Source: JBFLVN01 sp040758475
GTDB taxonomy: Bacteria > JAGRBM01
Reading direction: 5' to 3'
NCBI GenBank assembly: GCA_040758475.1
Contig: JBFLVN010000027.1
Coordinates: 1-21,248, forward strand
Length of the DNA stretch: 21,248 bases
How positions within the stretch are numbered: the stretch's first letter is position 1; each line of letters opens with the position of its first letter. Positions 1 to 7,011 of the stretch are shown here, piece by piece. The notes beneath the pieces are model-generated. The model had not been told where the DNA came from, did not search any database, and worked only from the letters and a program-made list of their open reading frames with translations. The translations under genes were made by a program, and so were the position numbers.

Positions 1-1398
1 CGCTCCTTTTGCTTCGCCCGCTGCCGCGAAGTTGAGCAAAACCCCGACGGCCATTTGGACCTCTGGGCCCGGGGCCATTACAAGTCCACGATCATTACTT
101 TCGGGCTCACGATCCAGGAAATTCTCAAGAACCCCGAAATTCGCGTCGCGATCTTCTCCCAGAACAACAAGCTCGCCTGGGCCCATCTCTCCCAGATCAA
201 GCGGGAGTTCGAGAGCAACGAACTCCTTAAATCCCTTTTCCCCGAGATTTTCTGGAAAAAGCCGCGGGGCGAATCGCCCCTCTGGAGCCGGGAGCACGGC
301 ATCGTAGTGCGGCGTACCGGAAATCCCAAGGAACCGACACTCTCTAGCTACGGCCTCGTGGATGGCCTTCCCGTGGGCCCCCACTTCGACCTGCTCATCT
401 ACGACGACACGGTGACGAAGGAATCCGTGAGAAGCCCGGGGCAGATTCGCCGGACCACCCAGGCCTGGGAGCATTCGCTGGGCCTTCGGGCCGACAGGGC
501 GAGAGTTCGGTACATCGGGACGCGCTACCACCTTTCGGATACGTACGACGAGATTTTGAAACGGGAGGCCGCTACTCCTCGCATCTATCCGGCCCTGGTG
601 GAAGGGGAGCCGGTGCTCCTCTCCTCCGAGGAGCTTTTGGAGATTCGCAAGAACATGGGCGGGGCGACCTTCGCCTGCCAGATGATGCAGGACCCTCGGG
701 CCGATACGTCCCAGGGATTCAAGCGCGAGTGGCTCGAAAAATGCCGCTACACCGCGCCCCCGGAAGAAGTCCGCAAGGGCGCCAACGTCTACATCGTCTG
801 CGACCCGGCCGCGAGCAAGGGGCGGGAGGCCGACTTTACGGCCATGATCGTCGTCAGCATGGGGGCCGACCAGAACTACCGCGTCCTGGACATGGTGCGC
901 GACCATCTCTCGCTCCGCGAGCGCTGGGACGCCCTTCGCGCCCTCCACCGCAAGTGGGCCCCCGTCGTGGCCGTGGGGTACGAAGAATACGGCTTCCAGA
1001 CGGACCACCAGTATTTCGACGAGCGGATGCGGTCCGAAAACTACACCATCGGCCTGACCAAGCTCCGGGGGCGCCTCTCGAAGGAAGACCGCATCCGGCG
1101 GCTCTCTCCCTTCTTCGAGCAGGGGCGGATGCTCCTCCCGCAAGCGATCTGGAAAATCAATTCGCAAGGGGAATCGCGGGACGTGCTCCGGGATTTCATC
1201 GAGGAGGAGTACTGCGCCTTCCCGGTGGGCGCCCACGACGACGCGCTCGACGCCCTCTCGCGCATCCTGGACGAACCCCTGGGGGCCCACTTCCCCTGGA
1301 CCGAGGACGAAAGACGGCGGATCGCCGCCGCCCGCGAGCGCCAGCGCCAGCGGACCCGCCTCTCCCCTTGGGTCACCGGCGCGCAGAGCGGGAGGTGA
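1..1398 (+). CDS. Phage-type terminase large subunit, 5' truncated by window edge
   Basis: The reading frame is open from the first base, so the true start lies outside the window; 465 residues plus TGA are present. Terminase large subunits package phage or gene-transfer-agent DNA, using an N-terminal ATPase and a C-terminal RNase H-like nuclease. Visible motifs are a Walker A-like ARGHYKST (nt 67-90), a Walker B LLIYDD (nt 391-408) and the family-typical GTRYH segment near nt 520. The nuclease acidic residues appear as CDPAA (around nt 800), GYEEYGF (around nt 977) and HDDALDAL (around nt 1234). All catalytic blocks look intact, so this is not an obvious pseudogene. No portal or capsid gene follows; the next gene is host-like sppA. 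It could be the 3' edge of a prophage, a gene transfer agent or an orphan relic, which needs upstream sequence to decide. Confidence 0.9.
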   Translation, partial: RSFCFARCREVEQNPDGHLDLWARGHYKSTIITFGLTIQEILKNPEIRVAIFSQNNKLAWAHLSQIKREFESNELLKSLFPEIFWKKPRGESPLWSREHGIVVRRTGNPKEPTLSSYGLVDGLPVGPHFDLLIYDDTVTKESVRSPGQIRRTTQAWEHSLGLRADRARVRYIGTRYHLSDTYDEILKREAATPRIYPALVEGEPVLLSSEELLEIRKNMGGATFACQMMQDPRADTSQGFKREWLEKCRYTAPPEEVRKGANVYIVCDPAASKGREADFTAMIVVSMGADQNYRVLDMVRDHLSLRERWDALRALHRKWAPVVAVGYEEYGFQTDHQYFDERMRSENYTIGLTKLRGRLSKEDRIRRLSPFFEQGRMLLPQAIWKINSQGESRDVLRDFIEEEYCAFPVGAHDDALDALSRILDEPLGAHFPWTEDERRRIAAARERQRQRTRLSPWVTGAQSGR

Positions 1399-1427
1399 GG
1401 AATTGAAGAGGAGCGTTCCGAAAATGT

Positions 1428-1540
1428 CCCTCTCCCCCTGGGAGAGGGTGCCGCGCAGCGGCGGGAGAGGGCCCTCTCCCGGGTCTTTGGACTGGGCGCT
1501 TCGCACTCCAGTGGAGCCGCCCTCCCCCAAAGGGGGAGGG
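1428..1540. repeat. Cluster of GC-rich palindromes (REP-like intergenic element)
   Basis: Four inverted repeats lie in the 175-nt gap between the terminase gene and sppA. The first has 9-bp arms CCCTCTCCC/GGGAGAGGG (1428-1436/1440-1448). The second is GCCGC/GCGGC (1450-1462). The third is the perfect palindrome at 1463-1480, which reuses the GGGAGAGGG/CCCTCTCCC arms. The fourth has 9-bp arms CCCTCCCCC/GGGGGAGGG with an AAA loop (1520-1540). Sequences of this composition are a familiar dispersed intergenic repeat in GC-rich bacterial genomes and often yield spurious translated ORFs. No T-run follows, so this is not a classical terminator, although the RNA hairpins could still attenuate or stabilise transcripts. 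Confidence 0.75.
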
Positions 1541-1573
1541 GAAACAAGGAGTAGAATCGGATACCTTTACCCC

Positions 1574-3277
1574 ATGCGCCTCCTCACCATTCCCATTCTT
1601 TTGATCGTCCGCGGCTTAGGCTGGCTCGCCCGGAAAATTTTCCTCGCCACGCGGGGCTACAACGTGGTCCGCCTTCGGCTCAAGGGGAGCCTTCCCGACC
1701 GGCACGGGGCTGGCGGCCTCCTTTCGGCCTTCTCGGGTGCCAGCCGCGGGCCCACGCTCCTCGAAGTCCTCCTCGCGCTGGACCGCGCCCGGCGCGACCC
1801 GCGCGTCAAAGCTGTTCTTGTAGAAGTGGGCCACCTTCGCTGCGGCCCCGCCCGGGCGGAAGAAATCCGAAGGGCCCTTGCCCGCCTGCGGGAGAGCGGC
1901 CGGGAGGTCTGGATCTACTTCGAAGAAGCGGGTCTCCCCGAATACCTCGTGGCCCTGGGCGGGAGCCGGATCGTCCTCGCCCCCGCCGGATCGCTCCACG
2001 TGGCGGGGATCGCCTCCGAGGTCACGTTCTTCAAAGGCCTCCTGGACAAGGCGGGGGTGCAGGCGCAACTCGCCGCCCGGGGGAAGTACAAGAGCATCCG
2101 CGAAACGGTGGCTGAACCGGCCATGTCGGAAGCGAACCGGGAGATGACGACCGCCCTCGTCTCCGACCTCTACGAGCAGCTCGTGGCGGAGACGGCCGCG
2201 CACCGGAAGCTTGATCCAGCGAAAGTCCGGGAAATCCTGGACGAAGGGCCCTTCCTCGCGGAACAGGCGAGAAATTACGGCCTCGTGGACGGCACGGGGT
2301 ATCTGGATGATCTCGCAGAAGAACTCGAAGAGAAATTCGAGCCCTACCGCCCCCTCCCCCTGGGCGCGTATCTGCGGCTCTCGGTGGATGTGATATCCAA
2401 GGGAAACCCCACGGCCATCGCGCTCCTGGAAGTCGCCGGGTCCATCAAGAGCGGCAAATCCCTTCCCGGCCCCGACGGAAGAAGGGCCACGGGCTCTCGG
2501 ACGTTTTTAAAGGAGCTCGAACGGGCCGCCGAAGACAAAGCGGTCAAGGCCATTCTCCTTCGCGTGAATTCCCCCGGCGGGAGCGGCCTGGCGAGCGATC
2601 TCATGTGGCACGCCCTCGTGAAAGCTTCCAAGGAAAAGCCCGTGGTCGTCTCCATGAGCGACGTGGCCGCCTCGGGCGGCTACTACGTCTCGGCCATCCA
2701 GGGGACGACCATCCTGGCGTGCGATTCGACCATCACCGGCTCCATCGGTGTCGTGGGCGGAAAATTCTCGCTCGCGGGGCTCTACGAAAAACTCAACATC
2801 CGGAAAGAAATCATCCGCCGGGGGAAGCACGCCGCCTCGTCGAGCGACGCCGTTCCCTACACGGAAGAGGAATTAAAGAAGCTCGCCGCCGACATCGACG
2901 CCTTCTACCAGGATTTCGTGAAAAAAATGGCCGAGGGGCGGGGCAAATCCTTCGAGGAGATCGACGCCGTGGCCCAGGGGCGCGTGTGGACCGGAAAGCA
3001 GGCCCGCGAGCAACACCTCGCCGACGAGCAGGGGGGCCTTCTCGAAGCCCTCACGTTCATCCGGCAGCGGTTGGACCTTCCCGAAAACGCCCCCCTCGCC
3101 CTTCTCGAAACCCCGGGCGAGCGGCCCCGGCTTCCCATCCGCTGGGAGTGGAACTTTTCGGAGCGCCCCCTCTCGCGCCTCGGCATCGCGGAAATTCTCA
3201 AGCCCCTCGAACTCGCGCGCCAATTCGCGGGCGAGCGGGTGCTGGCGATCCTGCCGTTCGAGGTGAGGTTCTTTTAA
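1574..3277 (+). CDS. sppA: Signal peptide peptidase SppA, long two-domain type (S49 family)
   Basis: This 567-residue protein matches the length of E. coli-type SppA (about 618 aa), which forms a membrane-anchored tetramer that degrades cleaved signal peptides. A hydrophobic N-terminal segment (residues 3-20) is the likely anchor. The N-terminal ClpP-like domain carries the general-base lysine in GKYKSIRE (K173). The C-terminal domain carries the nucleophile in VAASGGYY (S367), preceded by LLRVNSPGGSG (328-338). This Lys/Ser split between tandem domains is the hallmark of the long SppA. The ATG at 1574 is chosen because an in-frame TTG extension from 1403 would translate the palindromic repeat region. 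No Shine-Dalgarno lies at normal distance: AAGGAG sits 22 nt upstream, and a TAGAAT hexamer is at 1552-1557. Phage head proteases also use the S49 fold and follow terminase/portal genes, but those are shorter and lack this two-domain layout. Confidence 0.93.
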   Translation: MRLLTIPILLIVRGLGWLARKIFLATRGYNVVRLRLKGSLPDRHGAGGLLSAFSGASRGPTLLEVLLALDRARRDPRVKAVLVEVGHLRCGPARAEEIRRALARLRESGREVWIYFEEAGLPEYLVALGGSRIVLAPAGSLHVAGIASEVTFFKGLLDKAGVQAQLAARGKYKSIRETVAEPAMSEANREMTTALVSDLYEQLVAETAAHRKLDPAKVREILDEGPFLAEQARNYGLVDGTGYLDDLAEELEEKFEPYRPLPLGAYLRLSVDVISKGNPTAIALLEVAGSIKSGKSLPGPDGRRATGSRTFLKELERAAEDKAVKAILLRVNSPGGSGLASDLMWHALVKASKEKPVVVSMSDVAASGGYYVSAIQGTTILACDSTITGSIGVVGGKFSLAGLYEKLNIRKEIIRRGKHAASSSDAVPYTEEELKKLAADIDAFYQDFVKKMAEGRGKSFEEIDAVAQGRVWTGKQAREQHLADEQGGLLEALTFIRQRLDLPENAPLALLETPGERPRLPIRWEWNFSERPLSRLGIAEILKPLELARQFAGERVLAILPFEVRFF

Positions 3278-3310
3278 TTTCACGATCATTCCGTTCTCTC
3301 GCGACTGAGG

Positions 3311-3339
3311 TTGATTCTTTTCTAGTGTGTGTCTAAAAT
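3311..3339 (+). promoter_or_regulatory. Predicted sigma70-type promoter of the toxin-antitoxin operon
   Basis: A -35 hexamer TTGATT (3311-3316) and a -10 hexamer TAAAAT (3334-3339) are separated by exactly 17 bp. Transcription would start near 3346, inside the operator described next and about 15 nt before the antitoxin ATG. The predicted start lies downstream of the alternative GTG at 3329, which supports the ATG at 3362 as the real start. Confidence 0.65.
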
Positions 3340-3359
3340 TGTAGACATTGGAGTCTACA
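3331..3359. promoter_or_regulatory. Predicted autoregulatory operator of the toxin-antitoxin operon
   Basis: A perfect inverted repeat, TGTAGAC (3340-3346), ATTGGA, GTCTACA (3353-3359), overlaps the predicted transcription start. A further half-site GTCTA lies at 3331-3335. The half-sites GTCTA, TAGAC and GTCTA therefore recur every 11 bp (3331, 3342, 3353), about one helical turn. The element overlaps the -10 hexamer and the GGAG ribosome binding site (3350-3353). Binding of the antitoxin or the antitoxin-toxin complex here would block transcription, as is usual for such modules. The binding protein is inferred. Confidence 0.7.
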
Positions 3360-3361
3360 TC

Positions 3362-3661
3362 ATGCCTCAGACCACTGTCCGAGTCACAAACGCCACCCGC
3401 GCCGTCTTGCGCTCACTCGCTCAAGCCGAAGGACGCTCCATGCAAGCTATTCTGCAAAGCGCTCTCGAACAGTACCGGCGCAACCGTTTCCTCGACGAAG
3501 TGAACGCTGGGTACGCGGCCCTCCGTTCAGACCCCAAGGCATGGGAGGACGAACTCACAGAGCGGAAACTTTGGGAGCAAACACTCTCCGATGGTCTTGC
3601 GGAGGAATCCGCACCGTATGGGCGCCCCAAGAAAAAAACTCGGAGGGGCAAACGCCAATGA
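3362..3661 (+). CDS. MazE-like antitoxin (ribbon-helix-helix type)
   Basis: This small 99-residue protein starts with a short beta-strand-like segment TTVRVTNATR followed by two helices (residues 10-40), a layout typical of ribbon-helix-helix antitoxins paired with MazF/PemK toxins. The tail has a conserved-looking FLDEVNAGYAALRSDPKAW segment and a basic end (KKKTRRGKRQ). It would bind and neutralise the downstream toxin and bind the operator just upstream. GGAG at 3350-3353 lies 8 nt before the ATG. Its TGA overlaps the toxin ATG as ATGA (3658-3661), coupling the two genes. An upstream in-frame GTG (3329) falls in the operator and before the predicted transcription start, so I reject it. Base composition here is lower in GC than in the flanking genes, which would fit acquisition. 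Confidence 0.85.
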   Translation: MPQTTVRVTNATRAVLRSLAQAEGRSMQAILQSALEQYRRNRFLDEVNAGYAALRSDPKAWEDELTERKLWEQTLSDGLAEESAPYGRPKKKTRRGKRQ

Positions 3662-3999
3662 CCTCTCTGGTGCGAGGAGAAATCTGGCTCGCAGATTTGG
3701 ACCCGATTCGCGGCCACGAACAAGCCGGCCGGCGGCCGATCTTGGTTCTCTCAGCGACTCGTTTTAATGAGGGACCCGCTGGACTTGTAGTCGCGTTACC
3801 CATTACGGGAACGATTCGACCCATTCCTTCGCGAATCGAGATTCAGCCACCCGAAGGAGGGCTCACGAAACCCAGTTCGGTCATCTGCGAAGGGATTCGA
3901 TCGCTCTCCCACGACCGTTTGGTCCGCCGGTTGGGGAAAGTGCGTCCCGACACGCTCTCGCGTGTAGGAAATGTTTTGCGGTATCTGCTCGAATTGTGA
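3658..3999 (+). CDS. MazF/PemK-family endoribonuclease toxin
   Basis: The 113-residue protein has the standard MazF length and order: RGEIWLADLDPIRGHEQAGRRPILVLS at the N-terminus, then VVALPITG, and ICEGIRSLSHDRLVRRLGKV before the C-terminal helix. The family cleaves single-stranded RNA at short motifs, halting translation when the unstable antitoxin is lost. Candidate catalytic residues are the arginine of the GRRPIL segment and the serine/threonine of the PITGT segment, by family analogy. The start is fixed by the 4-nt ATGA overlap with the antitoxin. The next gene is convergent, ending 12 nt away, so the module is a self-contained bicistron. Confidence 0.92.
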   Translation: MTSLVRGEIWLADLDPIRGHEQAGRRPILVLSATRFNEGPAGLVVALPITGTIRPIPSRIEIQPPEGGLTKPSSVICEGIRSLSHDRLVRRLGKVRPDTLSRVGNVLRYLLEL

Positions 4000-4010
4000 T
4001 CTGGGCTTTT

Positions 4011-4724
4011 TTAAGGAGGCGGTGGAGCAGCCGGCGGCGGGGTGAATTCTTTTTCCAGCTTTTCGAGGTCGATCCCCCGGGCGTGGGCCACTCCGTTCAC
4101 CCAGACATAAACGTCCACGGCGGCGATCCAGATGACGATGATGAAAAGGAAAAAGGAAATCGGAAGAAAGACTTTGGGCGCGAGGCGGAAGTCCGGATCC
4201 TCCCGCTTTCCGCCCACGTGGATAATGGCGTAGATGGGCGCCGTGATCCCCAGGAGGAGGTTCGCCAGGCCCCAGCCGATCCGGCCCGTGGCGAAGGCAT
4301 GGATCACGAGCCCCAGCCACGTGAGAAGGGAAACGGCGAGGGAGACGAGAATCCCCATTCCCCACCGCTCGGCGAGCCCCTCCATCTCCGAGACTTCTTT
4401 TTCGGTCAGGGGGTCTTTCCCGATTCTTTCCAGTTCTTTGTTGATCCCCCGGGCCGCCTCGTGGGCCCAGTCCGGCCCCCCTGTGGGAGTTTCGGGAGCG
4501 GCTGTCGGAGCGGGCACGCCGGGCGAAGAAGACGTGGCTTGCTCGGCTTGGAGCGGCTTCGTTTCGACGATCTCGGCGTTCCCGAGGTACTCGGCCGGAA
4601 TGGCGCCCTTGTCGTTCGTGTAGTGCTGTTCCCCTTTGCCGTCAGTCCAGCGGTAGAACTCGGCCCGGGCCGCCGAAGGGAGAGTGAGGATCGAAAGGAG
4701 AAAGAAAACGAGCCAGCGTTTCAT
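4011..4724 (-). CDS. DUF4124-type exported protein with three C-terminal membrane spans
   Basis: I recognise only the N-terminal domain. A Sec signal peptide (residues 1-21, likely cut at ARA/EF) is followed by EFYRWTDGKGEQHYTND, the signature of the small DUF4124 domain found in envelope proteins. Next come a Pro/Ala/Ser-rich linker (60-85), a charged helical stretch (86-120) and three hydrophobic spans (about 123-145, 149-170, 185-209), ending in a Pro-rich tail. DUF4124 combined with a multi-span membrane domain in 237 residues is unusual, since the domain is more often in soluble periplasmic proteins. This is the last gene of the minus-strand operon; its ATG overlaps the upstream TGA as ATGA, so translation is likely coupled. 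Function unknown. Confidence 0.75.
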   Translation of the reverse strand: MKRWLVFFLLSILTLPSAARAEFYRWTDGKGEQHYTNDKGAIPAEYLGNAEIVETKPLQAEQATSSSPGVPAPTAAPETPTGGPDWAHEAARGINKELERIGKDPLTEKEVSEMEGLAERWGMGILVSLAVSLLTWLGLVIHAFATGRIGWGLANLLLGITAPIYAIIHVGGKREDPDFRLAPKVFLPISFFLFIIVIWIAAVDVYVWVNGVAHARGIDLEKLEKEFTPPPAAPPPP

Positions 4725-5224
4725 TTGGAAGCCCCCGCCGTCACGTCGATCACCCCTTCAAACCGTTCCGATTCCTTCGCGCAGATTCCGCCCGTCTCGT
4801 AGCAATAGAAATAATTGGCCTCGCCCGAGAAGGGATAGGCCCCCGGTTCGGCCCCGGCCGGGATTTTGACGGGTATTTCGACGGCGGGCGGATCACCTTC
4901 GTAATAAGCCAGCCGGCCTTTTTCCTCTTCTTCGGGAGTAAGCACCCGGGCGAGTACCCGGCCCGTGGGGCCTTCGAGGCCGGTAAAGACGTCGATCTTG
5001 TCGGCGTAGGCCGAAGGATAGATCGGCACCTTGACCGTGGCGCGTGGGAGGAACTCGATCCGGATTTTGGCCGTCCCCCCGGCGGTTGCGGCACCGGGCG
5101 CAAGCATCCGGATCACCATGGGCTTTTCATTTTCAGAGGAAGTTTCCTGAGCCGTTTCCCGGGTGCATCGGAAAAACGCCAATGAAAGAAGAAGCAAAAG
5201 AACGTATTTGGGAAATAGTTTCAT
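4721..5224 (-). CDS. Small exported protein, DsbD alpha-domain-like, unknown function
   Basis: This 167-residue protein has a hydrophobic signal segment (residues 4-19) ending in a cysteine (FFRC, C20). The residue before that cysteine is Arg, a poor lipobox, so lipidation is uncertain. The mature part looks like an all-beta domain. A C-terminal segment, ANYFYCYETGGICAKESERF, has two cysteines (C141, C148) and resembles the N-terminal (alpha) domain of the disulfide reductase DsbD in the spacing of aromatic residues and cysteines. That resemblance is by eye only. No DsbD transmembrane or thioredoxin domain follows. It starts 2 nt after the upstream stop and overlaps the downstream start by 4 nt, so it is inside a coupled operon. 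The ATG at 5224 is chosen over the much longer open frame because the signal peptide begins here. Confidence 0.65.
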   Translation of the reverse strand: MKLFPKYVLLLLLSLAFFRCTRETAQETSSENEKPMVIRMLAPGAATAGGTAKIRIEFLPRATVKVPIYPSAYADKIDVFTGLEGPTGRVLARVLTPEEEEKGRLAYYEGDPPAVEIPVKIPAGAEPGAYPFSGEANYFYCYETGGICAKESERFEGVIDVTAGASK

Positions 5225-5226
5225 GG

Positions 5227-6033
5227 TTATTTCGCCGGCGAGAGGGTGGCCGGGGAGAACATCTTCACCAGGAACGGGCCGTAGTTCACCGGCCGGTCCG
5301 GGAGGAGATAAGAATACTCTCCCCGGTCCGCCCCCGTCTGCTGGAAGCCCTCCGCGCTGCGGTCGATCTTGAAGAGGTACATGTCCCCCGGCACGCCCAC
5401 CGGGGCGATGAAACGGCCTTCCTTGGGGGAGAGGGCTTCCAGCCAATTCTGGGGAACCCGCTCGACGGCGCCCAGGACGAGAATCCGGTGGAAGGGACCA
5501 GCGGAGAGCGCCTCCCCTTCCGAACGGGCGAAGTGGATTTTCTTGGGGTCGAAAGGAGAACCGGCGGGGCCTCCCGGTTCGTACTGCGCTCCCTGAAGGG
5601 CCCGCTCGACGGTTTCCACGCTGCGGCCCGTGGGCTCGAAGACGATCACGTCGAGCCCGATCCCCGCGAGCACCCCGGCGGCCCAGCCGTCCTGGGCGCC
5701 CACGACCAGCGCCCGCTCGCCCGATTTGGGGTCCAGGGCGGTGAGCGCAAGGCCCAAGGCTGAAGGCGCCCAGATGAAAGTGCCGTCTTCCGCTTCCAAG
5801 GGCACGTCCTGGTACCCGCTTTGCCGCTGCTCCGGCGGCAAGAGTTGGTGGCGGGGGAAGCGTCCCATTTCCTGAAGGACCGCGCCCCGGACGCCGCGCA
5901 AGGAGAGCCCTTCGTAGACGAGCGTTTGCTGGTCGCGGATCAGGTATTCGAGGCTCTCGTCCTTGCGATCGCACGCGGGGGCGCCGAGCAGGACGAGAAG
6001 CCCCAAAGCCGCCCGGGAAAAACGGGCGTTCAC
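5227..6033 (-). CDS. Exported PCMT-like (protein-L-isoaspartate methyltransferase fold) lipoprotein
   Basis: The 268-residue product begins with a signal peptide ending in GAPAC (C21), a plausible lipobox. The body follows the order of protein-L-isoaspartate O-methyltransferases: RGVRGAVLQEMGRFPRH (46-62), LPPEQRQSGYQDVPLE (65-80), then the AdoMet motif I-like ALVVGAQDGWAAGVLAGIG (108-126) and an acidic residue in VFEP (131-134). The substrate-loop block usually read as GQTISQP is replaced by EDGTFIWAP (82-90), so classical activity is doubtful. Cytoplasmic PCMTs repair damaged aspartates; an exported version would lack ready AdoMet, suggesting a binding or structural role (inference). The GTG start overlaps the upstream TGA (GTGA, 6030-6033) and is preceded by a strong GGAGG at 9 nt, which decides the start. 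Confidence 0.7.
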   Translation of the reverse strand: MNARFSRAALGLLVLLGAPACDRKDESLEYLIRDQQTLVYEGLSLRGVRGAVLQEMGRFPRHQLLPPEQRQSGYQDVPLEAEDGTFIWAPSALGLALTALDPKSGERALVVGAQDGWAAGVLAGIGLDVIVFEPTGRSVETVERALQGAQYEPGGPAGSPFDPKKIHFARSEGEALSAGPFHRILVLGAVERVPQNWLEALSPKEGRFIAPVGVPGDMYLFKIDRSAEGFQQTGADRGEYSYLLPDRPVNYGPFLVKMFSPATLSPAK

Positions 6034-6905
6034 CGGATGACCTCCATCGTCGCGGCGACCATGTCCATGGGTTCGGCGACGGGAGCCGCCTGGGCGTCCT
6101 CGTAGACGAGCGTGATGCGTTCCGGAAGGAGAATCCCTTGGAATTCGTTGTAAACGGGCGTCACCGTGTAACGAAGCGTCACCGTCTCCACGGCGACGGT
6201 GAATTTCTGCTGTTCGACGACGCGCCGGCCGCCGATACTGGTGAATTTCGTCGCCGTCGTGAACTTGGCGTTCGGGCCCACGCCTTCGATGACGGCCTCC
6301 GAAGCGTCCTCGGAAACGAACTTCCGGAAGCCGTCCAAGGGAGCCTCGCCGTTGCCGCGCCCCACGATCTCGTATCCGTCGGGAAGTTTGCGGTACCAGA
6401 CCTCGTAAAAAGACAGGAAAGCCTCCTGGGTGGGCGGAACGATCAGTTCCACCAGGTCGCGGACGACCTTGATGTACCGCTTGCGCTCGAGGGTCTGGAT
6501 GTTTTCGGGCCAGCCAGGAAGGTCCACCTGAATGCCGACCCCCTCCCGCCAGAGGTACTCCACTTCGACGTGGCCCTTGGCCGCTTCCTCTTCGGGAATG
6601 CCGTTCTGCACCATCCAATGCTGGAGGATGGCGGTAAGAAACTCGCAGTGGAAAGTTGCCCGGACTTCCCGAAGGCCCGCGTGCTGGGGGTAGTAATACG
6701 CCTCATCGAGCTGGCGCCCGAGTTCCGCCCCGTCGATGGGGCGCAGGGCCGGGTTCCAGTAGTAACGCCAGAAGAGAAAACCCCCGGCGGCCAGCAGCGC
6801 GGCGGCTCCCGCCACGTTGAGCCAGAACCAGCGCCGGCGCCTGGAGAGCGCCTCGATGTGGTCGAAGGCGCCGGGAGAAGTTTGCCGTGGAGAAGTATCG
6901 TCCAT
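6030..6905 (-). CDS. Single-span membrane-anchored protein of unknown function
   Basis: I do not recognise this 291-residue protein. A short cytoplasmic N-terminus with an RRRR stop signal (22-25) precedes one hydrophobic span (about 26-47). A roughly 240-residue domain follows that should face the periplasm. The C-terminal part is rich in alternating hydrophobic strands (for example FTVAVETVTLRYTVTPVYN and GILLPERITLVYED), suggesting a beta-sheet domain loosely like LolA-type carrier folds; this is speculative. It is the first gene of the four-gene minus-strand operon and ends in a 4-nt overlap with the PCMT-like gene. The ATG at 6905 places the span near the N-terminus. The longer ATG at 7058 would add a tail reaching back into the divergent promoter region, and I reject it. 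No good ribosome binding site is visible for either. Confidence 0.65.
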   Translation of the reverse strand: MDDTSPRQTSPGAFDHIEALSRRRRWFWLNVAGAAALLAAGGFLFWRYYWNPALRPIDGAELGRQLDEAYYYPQHAGLREVRATFHCEFLTAILQHWMVQNGIPEEEAAKGHVEVEYLWREGVGIQVDLPGWPENIQTLERKRYIKVVRDLVELIVPPTQEAFLSFYEVWYRKLPDGYEIVGRGNGEAPLDGFRKFVSEDASEAVIEGVGPNAKFTTATKFTSIGGRRVVEQQKFTVAVETVTLRYTVTPVYNEFQGILLPERITLVYEDAQAAPVAEPMDMVAATMEVIR

Positions 6906-7011
6906 GGAGTCCAGGGAGTGTGCCACCTGGCCGGGCGGGAGACCAGACGCGAAGTGATGCGCCTCACCGGGGAAGAGAGCGTAAACGCTTGCAAAGACTA
7001 CCGAATTCCCC

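Noticed and set aside
1041..1547. Minus-strand open frame of 168 codons
   Set aside because: It arises from the GC-rich palindromes and the antisense of the terminase nuclease region.
1403..1573. N-terminal extension of sppA from a TTG
   Set aside because: The added residues are translated palindromic repeat (Ser-Pro-Gly-Arg-rich) and do not belong to the family; the ATG at 1574 begins the hydrophobic anchor.
3329..3361. GTG start for the antitoxin
   Set aside because: It sits within the predicted promoter/operator and upstream of the expected transcription start; the ATG at 3362 has a proper GGAG.
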